Positions 44,160-52,577 of a DNA stretch of 64,000 bases are shown here, piece after piece (positions within the stretch are counted from its first letter, which is position 1; each line of letters opens with the position of its first letter). The stretch covers positions 62,001 to 126,000 of the forward strand of contig JAOTXU010000008.1 in the NCBI GenBank assembly GCA_029862165.1. The letters run 5' to 3'. The stretch is from Gammaproteobacteria bacterium (GTDB lineage Bacteria > Pseudomonadota > Gammaproteobacteria > Steroidobacterales > JABDKV01). A program made the position numbers and the translations under genes. A model generated the notes under the pieces. It was not told the DNA's origin, did no database searches, and saw nothing but the letters and a program-made list of their open reading frames with translations.

Positions 44160-46334
44160 CTACCGGAAAACATAAACCGCACCAGAACTCGTTGCGTTGT
44201 TGTCCGATTCATCGCCGTTCACGCCGGTGGCGGCACTGTTTTCGCCGCCCGCTCCCGCGGCCAATGTCGAGGCGTCGCCCGACAGGGCGACACCGAACCC
44301 AAAGAAATCGCCGCTGTCGGGATTGGATGCCTTGACATACGCCTGCTGGGTCCAGACACCGCCGCCGTTGCGGGTGAACAGATAAGTCGCACCGGCATTC
44401 TGTAGCGTGTTATCAGCTTCATCGCCATTCACGCCGGTGGCGGCGCTGTCTTCAGATACAGCCCCGACCGCCAATGTCGATCCGTCACGCGCCAGAGCAA
44501 GGGGGATCCCAAAGCTATCACCGGAATCGGTATTGGATGCCTTTATATAGGCCTGCTGAGTCCAGACACCTCCGGTGTCACGGGTGAAAACATAAGTCGC
44601 ACCGGCATCCTCTAGCGTGTTATCAACCTCATTCCCATTCACGCCGATGGCGTTGCTGGCTTCCCCTTGGGCCCCGACGGCCAAAGTCGATCCATCGCCC
44701 GACAGGGCCAGGCCAATCGCTGCAAAAAAATCTGAGCCGTCGGTGTTGGACGGCTTCACGTAGGCCTGCTGAGTCCACACCCCCCCGCCATCGCGGGTAA
44801 ACACATAGGCCGCACCAGCAGACGTTGCGCTATTGTCCGATTCATCGCCGTTCACGCCGATGGCGTTGCTGTCCTCCGATTCGGCCCCGACGGCCAGGGT
44901 CAACCCGTCACCCGCCAGCGCGACGCTACCCCCAAACCGATCATTGAAATCAGTGTTGGACGCTTTGACGTAGGCTTGCTGGGTCCAGACCCCGCCGCCG
45001 TCGCGCGTGAAGACGTAGACCGCACCAGCGCCGAATGCGCTGTTGTCAGCTCCATCGCCATTAACGCCGGTCGCGGAGCTGGCTTCAGTATTTGCCCCGA
45101 CGGCCAGTGTTGATCCGTCACCCGCCAAACTGACGCTGAATCCAAATTGATCTCGCGTGTCGGTATTGGACGCTTTGACATAGGCCTGCTGGGTCCAGGT
45201 TCCAACGCCATCGCGCGTATATACATAAACCGCACCGGCCCTGTCGGCGCTGTTATCCGTATCATCGCCATTCACGCCGGTGGCGGCGCTGTCTTCAGAT
45301 AGGGCCCCGACGGCCAGTGTTGATCCGTCGCTCGACAGGGCGACACTAATTCCGAAATTATCAGTGGCATCGGAGTTGGACGCTTTGACATAGGCCTGCT
45401 GGGTCCAGACACCCCCGCCGTCGCGGGTGAACACGTAGACCGCACCGGCACGCGACGCGCTGTTGTCCGTTTCATCGCCGTTCACGCCGGTGGCGGCGCT
45501 TTGTTCATTAAGTGCCCCCACGGCCATCGTTGATCCGTCATCCGAAAAGGCGATGGCGCTGCCTCCAAATATATCAGTAGGGTCGGTATTTGATGCTTTG
45601 ATATAGGCCTCCTGCGCGATAGCCGCCGCAGCCTGACGGGTCACCTCGATGGTGTAGGTCCGGTTGGTGGTACCGTCCTCGGCCGTCATCAGGACGGTGA
45701 TTGTGTTGCTGCCTACATTCAGCGTAATCGGGTCGCTGGCCGTACCTGAATCAACCGCCGTGCCGTTGACAGTAATCGTGGCATTGGGGTCTTCCGCTGT
45801 CGGCGTTACTGCCGTACTGGAGACCGCAAAGATGACCATTGACGTATAGCTAAAGACCACCGGGTCGAATGCAGGATTCAATGTGACGCCCGTTAAGCTC
45901 AGGTTACTGAGATTGGCATTGTTTGAGCTTGAGGATTGCCGGGTGATACCCATCGTATAGCTCTGCGTCGACGTACCATTTTCTGCCGTCACCAGGATAG
46001 TGATGGTGTTAGCACCCTCAGCTAGCGCAACCGTGGCATTGCTGCCACCATTGATCGTAAAACCGGCATTGCTGTCGGTTGTGACCGCGACGACATCGAC
46101 GCTGCTGGTGCTATTGGGCACGGTAGCGGTGTAACTGGTCGTCGCCGGGTTGAACTCGGGGCTGAGCGTCGCGTCACTTGCGGACAGCGCTGATAATGTC
46201 GCAATCGCGCTTGCAACTGGCGGTAAAGGCGTAACGACTACACGATTATGATTATCGTTATCACAACCAAACAAGCCCATGCATGCGAGCAGCGTAGCAA
46301 TGGCGGTGGTTTGTGTTGTGGTGGGCACATTCAT
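44160..46334 (-). CDS. Lipoprotein with two cadherin-like beta-sandwiches and a seven-bladed FG-GAP propeller
   Basis: 724 residues from ATG 46334, chosen for the AGGGAG site upstream. The lipobox is GLFGC in the first 25 residues. Two beta-sandwich domains follow (about 40-125 and 130-225; for example LSALSASDATLSPEFNPATT and LNPAFDPVVFSYT). Then seven repeats of about 70 residues run to the end, each with Y[VI]KASNxDxxDxFG, GDGSTLAVGA and AGAVYVFTRDGGGVWTQQA. The repeats are alike at the DNA level too (period about 210 bases). Seven blades make a closed propeller. Likely outer-membrane anchored, facing outward. It sits behind the dyad cluster at 46477 and the LuxR gene. Confidence 0.85.
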   Translation of the reverse strand: MNVPTTTQTTAIATLLACMGLFGCDNDNHNRVVVTPLPPVASAIATLSALSASDATLSPEFNPATTSYTATVPNSTSSVDVVAVTTDSNAGFTINGGSNATVALAEGANTITILVTAENGTSTQSYTMGITRQSSSSNNANLSNLSLTGVTLNPAFDPVVFSYTSMVIFAVSSTAVTPTAEDPNATITVNGTAVDSGTASDPITLNVGSNTITVLMTAEDGTTNRTYTIEVTRQAAAAIAQEAYIKASNTDPTDIFGGSAIAFSDDGSTMAVGALNEQSAATGVNGDETDNSASRAGAVYVFTRDGGGVWTQQAYVKASNSDATDNFGISVALSSDGSTLAVGALSEDSAATGVNGDDTDNSADRAGAVYVYTRDGVGTWTQQAYVKASNTDTRDQFGFSVSLAGDGSTLAVGANTEASSATGVNGDGADNSAFGAGAVYVFTRDGGGVWTQQAYVKASNTDFNDRFGGSVALAGDGLTLAVGAESEDSNAIGVNGDESDNSATSAGAAYVFTRDGGGVWTQQAYVKPSNTDGSDFFAAIGLALSGDGSTLAVGAQGEASNAIGVNGNEVDNTLEDAGATYVFTRDTGGVWTQQAYIKASNTDSGDSFGIPLALARDGSTLAVGAVSEDSAATGVNGDEADNTLQNAGATYLFTRNGGGVWTQQAYVKASNPDSGDFFGFGVALSGDASTLAAGAGGENSAATGVNGDESDNNATSSGAVYVFR

Positions 46335-46476
46335 CACATTCTCCCTGCAGGACCTTTCCAAGACCGGGGCGACGGGACAGGCGCTGTTCAGCCACCCAAT
46401 GCTTACTTCTTAGTTCTTAAACCCAAGCATAGGAGGCCCGGGTTCGCGGGCATATGAGCCAAGTACGTCATTCCCA

Positions 46477-46579
46477 TGATGCAAATGCATCACCTGAACC
46501 AAGCTGCATTACACGGGGTTCTTTCGAGTCAGCTGAGCAATCTGCATCACTGCCCTGATGCAGATGAATCATATGATTC
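46477..46579. promoter_or_regulatory. Cluster of dyads built on TGATGCA, upstream of the propeller lipoprotein
   Basis: Three elements: TGATGCA-AA-TGCATCA at 46477-46492; a 10-bp-arm dyad ATCTGCATCA-6-TGATGCAGAT at 46540-46565; and a perfect palindrome GAATCATATGATTC at 46566-46579. The first two share the half-site TGATGCA, so four copies occur within 86 bases. The region lies between the LuxR stop and the propeller start and has no ORF. A dedicated binding site is likely (inference); the LuxR protein next door is the first candidate. Confidence 0.7.
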
Positions 46580-46592
46580 GGGGGGCGGCGGT

Positions 46593-47201
46593 CTAGATGA
46601 GGCCCAGTTTCTGACCCAGGTTTACCGCCGCGGCGCGGCTGTGCACATTTAACTTGTGGATGATGTGTTGGGTGTGATTACGAACGGTTGCGGTGCTGAT
46701 GCACATGGTCGAAGCCATCTCCTGCGTACTCTGTCCCTGGGAGAGCAAATCGAGCACTTCCTTTTCTCTATCGGTTAGATTGCCACGCTCCTGATTGCTG
46801 GTCGGCTGGCCGGCGCAGTTCATTGTGGTACAGCCTTCGCCCACTTCGCATTCTGGGCGACATAAATGCACCATCAATTCTTCACCAGGCCCGTCATAAA
46901 TGACCAGCGTGGTCACACTAAATTGCTTCAGCTCGTTGGCGGCCGTCCGAAAGACTATTTTGCTACTTTTGACGGACTTGTGACGAAATGCCATCTCCTG
47001 CAGCGGACAACCCGAGCAGCAGTACTGGTTACCAAACAGGTCCTGGCCTGCCAGGAGTTCCCAGCATTGCTGGCCCACAGCTTCTCGTTCCTTGTATCCA
47101 AACGCCTGCTCGGCGGCCGGGTTCCAGCTTACGATTACGCCACTGTGATCGACAGCGTAGGCCGGTTCGCCGGTGCTGAACAAGGCTTTTGAGACTTTCA
47201 T
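46593..47201 (-). CDS. PAS-LuxR transcription regulator with a cysteine cluster
   Basis: 202 residues from ATG 47201. The N-terminal half is a PAS domain (YAVDHSGVIVSWNPAAEQAFGY). It holds an unusual set of cysteines: C46, C61, C62, C65 (NQYCCSGCPL), then C114, C118, C124 and C129 (HLCRPECEVGEGC). The C-terminal part is a LuxR/GerE helix-turn-helix: LTDREKEVLDLLSQGQSTQEMA to NHTQHIIHKLN. Cysteine clusters in PAS proteins can bind Fe-S or haem or act as thiol switches. Nothing else resembling a receiver domain is present. The 226-bp spacer upstream (47202-47427) shows no feature. Confidence 0.82.
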   Translation of the reverse strand: MKVSKALFSTGEPAYAVDHSGVIVSWNPAAEQAFGYKEREAVGQQCWELLAGQDLFGNQYCCSGCPLQEMAFRHKSVKSSKIVFRTAANELKQFSVTTLVIYDGPGEELMVHLCRPECEVGEGCTTMNCAGQPTSNQERGNLTDREKEVLDLLSQGQSTQEMASTMCISTATVRNHTQHIIHKLNVHSRAAAVNLGQKLGLI

Positions 47202-47427
47202 GTGTTCCAGCCGCTCAAGCGTCCTGGTTGAAATCAGTAGGCACGCCCGGCACTGAGAATCCCTCCTACCAATAGTACCCATAGACCATAGAGAACGCGT
47301 TGTATATGCGTAATTGCCGCAACGCTCAGTAAAGTTAAGCTACTCAGAGATCGCGGCGCAGTGTCATTTCTGCAAAACAACTGCGGGATTGCGAGGCGTC
47401 ACGCGCGCTGCTCGGCGAAGCTTCCTG

Positions 47428-48081
47428 TCAACTGAAGAAGTACATCGTCTGAGACACTGTATCGACAAATCCATGACCGATCATTAGGGGAATTAGAGCG
47501 CGGCGTCCGCGCGTGACGAAATAGGTACCGACAACAACGCCGATGATGCCCACCATAATCATGCCGCTGACGCCTTGCGTAATGTGGCCGGCGCCAAACC
47601 AGATGGCTTGTGCAACAACTGCCAGCACCACCGCCCGGCGTCCACCACCAAATAAGGTCGTAAATTTGGTCAGCAATATTCCGCGGAAGAAGAGTTCTTC
47701 GCCTATGGCCGCGCCGATCCAGACGCCAAAAACGATGTCGAGAAGAAATCCGGGGAGAGTTTCCGGTTGTTGCGTGAGTACAGCGGATTGACTCGGTGGA
47801 TAGCCAAACGCTGTCGCAAGGCCAATGACCGCAAAACCGGTCGCGAGCGTCAGAATTGAGAACTCGGCGGCCCGACTCAATACGAAACGCGCATCACCGC
47901 CAGCACGCAAACCAAAGTCGCGCCAGTTCTCCTTTTGCATTGTTATCAACACCGCGCCGGCGCCCACGGCCGCCAATATGGTCCAGAAACCGACTTTCTC
48001 GACTCCGGCGAACCGCAGCGACCAGACACTCCAGAACACAAGCCCCAAGATCGCTATGTCGACAAACGCGCGTTTTCGCAT
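47428..48081 (-). CDS. CPBP-family intramembrane glutamic endopeptidase
   Basis: 217 residues with about 7 hydrophobic segments. The CPBP (CAAX protease-like, Abi) motifs are E128-E129 and R133 in GEELFFRGIL, FGAGHITQG and GHGFVDTVSQ. Such proteases cleave membrane proteins or peptides in the inner membrane; some bacterial members act in bacteriocin self-immunity or maturation. Start ATG 48081, with a weak upstream GGAGAT. It follows the TolB/TPR gene after 75 bases on the same strand. Confidence 0.88.
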   Translation of the reverse strand: MRKRAFVDIAILGLVFWSVWSLRFAGVEKVGFWTILAAVGAGAVLITMQKENWRDFGLRAGGDARFVLSRAAEFSILTLATGFAVIGLATAFGYPPSQSAVLTQQPETLPGFLLDIVFGVWIGAAIGEELFFRGILLTKFTTLFGGGRRAVVLAVVAQAIWFGAGHITQGVSGMIMVGIIGVVVGTYFVTRGRRALIPLMIGHGFVDTVSQTMYFFS

Positions 48082-48156
48082 TAATCATATCTCCGGGTCG
48101 ATGATGCTTTGCGCATTGCGGCACTGGCAGCTTTGGTTCATAGACCCATAATAGAG

Positions 48157-49785
48157 TCAGTCGAAACTTGTAGTCGGTTCCTGCTTGAAGCGATCCATCA
48201 ATGCAAGGAAGCGAGGATCATCGTGGAGTGAAGCCAGATCCGAATCATTCTCTGCCCACTCAGCAATCGACATACCACGCAAACGGGCTCGCTCCAGACA
48301 ATCCAATGCCTCACCGGGTTCCCCGGCCAAAGCATAAGTACAAGCGATGTTATACAAGGTATCGGCATTATCACCGTCGATTGCCAGCGACCGCCGAGCC
48401 CATTGCATCGCCTTGTCCTTGTCGCCCTGTTCAATCAGCCCGGCGCATCCCAGGTTGAGCGCACGGGTATCGTCAGGATTGAGTTCCAGATGCCGTTCGG
48501 CCCGTATGACCCCGCGAGTGGCGGCGGCCAAGGCTTCATCCTCACGTCCCAGGCTGCGATATACCTGACGCAACAGGATCGGTGCCTGGAAATCATCCGG
48601 GCGAATCCGTTGCGCGCTTTCGAACAATTCTGCAGCCCGATTGAGTTCGGCACGTTGGAAGCGAATCCGGCCATAGAAATAGTTAGCCTCGAACAACTCC
48701 GGGTTAAGACGCAAGGCAGTCTCAAACTCCGCGATCGCCTCGCGGTCGTCGCCGTGCACAAAATGGCTCAAACCGCGGGAGACATGCGATTCAGCCAGAC
48801 CCGGTAACAACTCCAGCGCCTTCATGCTGGCAGTATCAGCGCCGGCGAGATTGTCGTCGGTGGCATTCCAATACATACAAGCCATGGCATAGCTGTCTGC
48901 GAGTGCCGCCCAGGCACGGGCAAACGCCGGATCAATTTCCACCGCCTTGCCAAACATATCGACGGCGTAGCGTACATTCCGCAAGCCCCAACGGTGAAAG
49001 TAATGTACGCCTTTCAGATAATAGTCGTATGCCTGTGCATCGCTGGTTGTAAAGCTTTCTTCGTTGGGACCGGCGCGCAGCGTTACTTCCAGCGCCTCGG
49101 CAACATGGGTTGCGATCTCATCCTGAATTTCGAAAATATGTTCCAGCTTGCGGTCATAACTGTGTGCCCAGAGGTGGTAACCATCCTCGGCATTAATCAA
49201 CTGCGTTGTGATACGCAGATCATCACCAGCCTTGCGCACACTGCCTTCGAGCACCGTGGCAACATTCAGCTGTAACCCGATACTGCTGACATCCGTCGGC
49301 TGCCCTTTGAAGCGAAACGACGAGGTGCGCGAGGCGACCCCCAACGCTTCGATCTGCGCCAGCCGGTTCAATATCTCTTCGGCAATGCCATCGCAGAGAT
49401 ATTCCTGATCCTTTTCCGGACTCATGTCCTCAAATGCGAGCACCGCGACGGAAGGTCCGGTGGGTAACGTCGCTGTCTGAGCGGCGGTGTTCGGCCCAGC
49501 GGATTGCAGCGCAGGGGCCGCGTCTTTCCTGAATCCGTGCAATGTGAGATCAAAAAACCAGGCGAGTACCATCGCAATGGGGAAGCCCACGATCACCAAC
49601 ACCACGAGCACCGTTAATGCCCAGTCGGGGAAATGCAGCGGCTCGAAGGTGACCTCGGCAACTTGCAGGAGAATCCACGCCACGATGGCATAAGCCGCGG
49701 CGGCCTGCAGCACCTTGCGCCGCTTCAATTCATCGAAATAACGAGCCCATCTGGAACGTGTTGGTGCCAAGTAATCCCTCCTCAT
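48157..49785 (-). CDS. TolB-like/TPR membrane protein (paralogue of 13242-14804)
   Basis: 542 residues from ATG 49785, with GGAGGG just upstream. As in the paralogue, a basic start (RYFDELKRRKVLQAAAAYAIVAWILLQ) leads through two membrane helices around FEPLHFPDW, then a linker, a TolB-like domain (SVAVLAFEDMSPEKDQEYLC to GYHLWAHSYDRK, about residues 110-235), and TPR repeats to the end. The two proteins share many residues in the same order but differ in the linker. The role is unknown; the TolB-like part may bind a ligand and the TPR part partners. A 165-bp gap upstream holds no gene. Confidence 0.8.
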   Translation of the reverse strand: MRRDYLAPTRSRWARYFDELKRRKVLQAAAAYAIVAWILLQVAEVTFEPLHFPDWALTVLVVLVIVGFPIAMVLAWFFDLTLHGFRKDAAPALQSAGPNTAAQTATLPTGPSVAVLAFEDMSPEKDQEYLCDGIAEEILNRLAQIEALGVASRTSSFRFKGQPTDVSSIGLQLNVATVLEGSVRKAGDDLRITTQLINAEDGYHLWAHSYDRKLEHIFEIQDEIATHVAEALEVTLRAGPNEESFTTSDAQAYDYYLKGVHYFHRWGLRNVRYAVDMFGKAVEIDPAFARAWAALADSYAMACMYWNATDDNLAGADTASMKALELLPGLAESHVSRGLSHFVHGDDREAIAEFETALRLNPELFEANYFYGRIRFQRAELNRAAELFESAQRIRPDDFQAPILLRQVYRSLGREDEALAAATRGVIRAERHLELNPDDTRALNLGCAGLIEQGDKDKAMQWARRSLAIDGDNADTLYNIACTYALAGEPGEALDCLERARLRGMSIAEWAENDSDLASLHDDPRFLALMDRFKQEPTTSFD

Positions 49786-49950
49786 TTAGCTCCGTCTCCG
49801 GCTCCACCGTAGTACGGGACGCTAATATTTTCCATTCCCTGACGAGGAGAGTTCGGAAAAGGTGTCGGATTGGACTTGATACAACAACCCGGCAACCAGT
49901 TCCTGCAGATCGCTATATCAGTTCACTCTGCAATGCCATATCGCCGCAGG

Positions 49951-50304
49951 TTAAACGGTAGTCATGCTTGCCTTAACGCTATCGTTAATAACAACACCTG
50001 CCATAAGGATCGGCAAAATGGAGAAGAATCCGAAACCGATTTTTCCAGCCATAAAGATAATGATCGTGGATATAAGCAGAGTCATTGCCAGTATTAATGC
50101 GCCAACTATTCTCGTTTTTTGAAAAACAAGCAACGCGGCTCCGGCTAACTGCGCCACCCCAAACAGAACAATCGTATTCGCGCTAAACCCCATCACACCC
50201 TGGAAGAATTCCATTTCCTGTGGAGTTTGCATGATCTTTGATATCCCTGAGGCTATGCCTAATAGAATCAGCAAGACCAAAATCACTCTTCTTAATATTT
50301 TCAT
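49951..50304 (-). CDS. Small DoxX-like membrane protein
   Basis: 117 residues with four hydrophobic helices (about 5-22, 40-60, 65-85 and 90-110). The segment FFQGVMGFSANTIVLFGVAQLAGAALLVF recalls the DoxX-type small membrane family, but the match is loose. The gene is richer in A and T than its neighbours. Start ATG 50304. It ends far from the TolB/TPR gene and begins 20 bases after the S46 peptidase gene on the same strand, so they may share a message. Function unknown. Confidence 0.6.
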   Translation of the reverse strand: MKILRRVILVLLILLGIASGISKIMQTPQEMEFFQGVMGFSANTIVLFGVAQLAGAALLVFQKTRIVGALILAMTLLISTIIIFMAGKIGFGFFSILPILMAGVVINDSVKASMTTV

Positions 50305-50324
50305 TTCGCCTAAGCCCCTCCGAG

Positions 50325-52388
50325 TTATTCGACTACGGTCAACTCATCGACCAGGTGATCCGCTTCGTAGACCTTGTCGAGTGCCTCGAGAATAATTGCC
50401 GTATTTACACCGACCGTACGGTTATCGGTCGAGTCGAACCAGTAGCCACCCGCGATCGAATGAATATTGCCGTCGAAAGCGAGACCAACCAGCGCACCGT
50501 CTGCGGCCAGCATCGGACTGCCGGAATTGCCGCCGGTAATATCCGTCGTGGCGACGAAATTAAACGGCGTATCAAGATTCAAAGCTTCGCGATGACCCAC
50601 CCAGGAAGCGGGCAATGCGAACGGGTGCTCCCCGGTAGCTCGCTCAAACAAGCGCTCTGCCCGTGTGAAGGGATTGACCATGGCGCCTTTTTCCTGCCAG
50701 CCTTCAACGGCGCCATACGTCACACGCAGCGTGAATGTTGCGTCCGGATATGTATCCGTGCCGTATACGCCAAACCGCGCGTCGGCGATCATTTCCTCAC
50801 CACGAATCCGCGGCGCCTCTACTTCGTCTTCGTAGCGCGTGCGCAGCGCCCGCGCGTCGTCATCAATACGCAACGCCAACTCAATCAGTGGGTCATCGCT
50901 GGCTTTGACGGCATCGGTACCCCCCTCCCATAACGCTTTGCGGACATCGGCATCGTCAAGCCTCGTACCGTCCACCAGTCTGGCCGCCATGGCCTTGGGC
51001 GATTCCTTGGCCAGAACCAGATGCACGTACTCGCTATCGGGACCCAGCCACTCTCGCAATTTGTCCAGTGAGAACGTGAGCCCGAGTTTTTCAAATTCAC
51101 GATCGATCGGACGGGCAGCGAATAATCCCTGTTCGACAGCCGGTAATGCAGTTTCCGTATAGGCTCTGATACGATCTTCATTCGGCAGCTCGCGTTCTGC
51201 AGTACCGCGAACAATAGTTCTGGCATAGTTAAACAGATCACCATAAAACGCGGCACCGAGCTCGACAAACAAATGCTCTTCGTAAAAAGTGCGATAGGTC
51301 GTCATTGCACCATCGATCAGGTTCCAGGCGTCGCCGTACTTGTTTCGCAGCTTGCGCTTGCGGTTAACAGTCGCCTTGAGCGACACTTCTTGTGCCGCTT
51401 TCTCTGCCATCTTTTCGTCATTCTGTAGGGCCTTAAGCTGATTGCGGCGTACCTTGATGCCATTCTCCAGATTCAGTATTCGTTGCTGCACGGTCCGTGC
51501 AGCTTCCGGGCTGGTGTCCTGCCAGGCCAGCATGCGACCACGCAACTCGGAATAGCGCAGTAGCCACAGCGGGTACTGCGCGTCACGCAGCATGCGTAAC
51601 TGCGACATCGTCAGGGAACGATCCGTTGAGCCCGGGTGACCGGTGATGAACACGGGATCGCCGGACGAAGGTCCGCCTTTTCTCCATCGCAAGTAATTGG
51701 GCGTTTGAGCGGGTTTACCGTCTTCGTATACGCGCAGGAACGACATGTCGAGACACCAGCGCGGAAAATTGAAGTTATCCGGGTCGCCACCGAATGCGGC
51801 GATATCGAGTTCCGGCGCGAAAACCAGTCTGACGTCGGTGTAACGCTTGTATTTGTAAATAAAATACTGGCCGCCGTTGTAAAGCGTGACGGCCTCGCAG
51901 TTCAAACCACCATCCGACTCATCTTCGCAGGCCGATTCCAGGTTCGTCAGCGCTGCTTTGCGTGCCTTGTTGGCTTCGGCATCCGGCATCCCACCCGTAG
52001 CGCGGGCTATCTGGTTGGTGACTTCTTCCATGTCAGTCAGAACGGATATTTGCTGCCCAGGGCATTGCAGTTCCTCGTCCCGGTTCCTTGCGTTGAAGCC
52101 TTCGTTCGACAGATTGCGATCATCCGTGCTGAGATTACGAATACAACCCCACGTGCAGTGGTTGTTGGTCAGAACCAGGCCATCGGCAGAAGCGAATGAG
52201 CCGGTGCAACCGTTTTCCAGACGAGTCGTCGCAAGTTGCGCGGAGCGGAGCCATTGCTCGTCGACGTTGACGTCATACTTTTTCGCCACCGTGGCTGATG
52301 GAAAATTATCGATCGTCCACATGCCCTCGTCTGCCAGCCCGCTTAGCGGCAGACACATTGCAATTACAGCCGATAACAGTCTCTTCAT
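50325..52388 (-). CDS. S46-family dipeptidyl peptidase (DPP7/DPP11-like)
   Basis: 687 residues from ATG 52388 (GGGGAT upstream); a GTG four codons earlier is unlikely. A signal peptide (MKRLLSAVIAMCLPLSGLA) leads into the S46 pattern: GMWTIDNFP, CTGSFASADGLVLTNNHCTWG with the catalytic His, DxDNFNFPRWCLDMSFLRVY with the Asp, and TDITGGNSGSPMLAADG with the catalytic Ser. These periplasmic exopeptidases release dipeptides from the N-termini of oligopeptides, a trait of peptide-eating bacteria. Whether it prefers hydrophobic (DPP7) or acidic (DPP11) residues needs the S1-pocket position and was not read here. Confidence 0.92.
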   Translation of the reverse strand: MKRLLSAVIAMCLPLSGLADEGMWTIDNFPSATVAKKYDVNVDEQWLRSAQLATTRLENGCTGSFASADGLVLTNNHCTWGCIRNLSTDDRNLSNEGFNARNRDEELQCPGQQISVLTDMEEVTNQIARATGGMPDAEANKARKAALTNLESACEDESDGGLNCEAVTLYNGGQYFIYKYKRYTDVRLVFAPELDIAAFGGDPDNFNFPRWCLDMSFLRVYEDGKPAQTPNYLRWRKGGPSSGDPVFITGHPGSTDRSLTMSQLRMLRDAQYPLWLLRYSELRGRMLAWQDTSPEAARTVQQRILNLENGIKVRRNQLKALQNDEKMAEKAAQEVSLKATVNRKRKLRNKYGDAWNLIDGAMTTYRTFYEEHLFVELGAAFYGDLFNYARTIVRGTAERELPNEDRIRAYTETALPAVEQGLFAARPIDREFEKLGLTFSLDKLREWLGPDSEYVHLVLAKESPKAMAARLVDGTRLDDADVRKALWEGGTDAVKASDDPLIELALRIDDDARALRTRYEDEVEAPRIRGEEMIADARFGVYGTDTYPDATFTLRVTYGAVEGWQEKGAMVNPFTRAERLFERATGEHPFALPASWVGHREALNLDTPFNFVATTDITGGNSGSPMLAADGALVGLAFDGNIHSIAGGYWFDSTDNRTVGVNTAIILEALDKVYEADHLVDELTVVE

Positions 52389-52540
52389 GATTATCCCCAC
52401 AGATCTGTACGAAGTATGGCAACGGGATTCGCTCCCGCGCTTGGAGTTTTAGGTCATTGGATGAACCGAAGTCTATCGCGTCCACAGAGAATGTGGGAGT
52501 GCTGTCCCTGTCCTCTCCAGGAGGGGTAGGGGAAGATCCC

Positions 52541-52565
52541 GTAGGAGCGGCATCCTGCCGCGATC
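52541..52565. repeat. REP-like hairpin
   Basis: GTAGGAGCGGCATCCTGCCG continues CGATC; the arms GCGGCA and TGCCGC enclose TCC. It has the shape of the REP element seen at 62826 (inverted) and, degenerate, at 27121. It lies just after the end of the cyanophycin operon, where it could stop or protect that message. Confidence 0.65.
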
Positions 52566-52577
52566 CTTTCCCAAAGC

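Noticed and set aside
44160-45610. Tandem DNA repeats as a mobile or phase-variable element
   Set aside because: The 210-base period matches one propeller blade; the repeats are explained by the protein fold.
47428-48081. CPBP protease as part of a bacteriocin or abortive infection system
   Set aside because: No precursor peptide, toxin or defence gene is found beside it.
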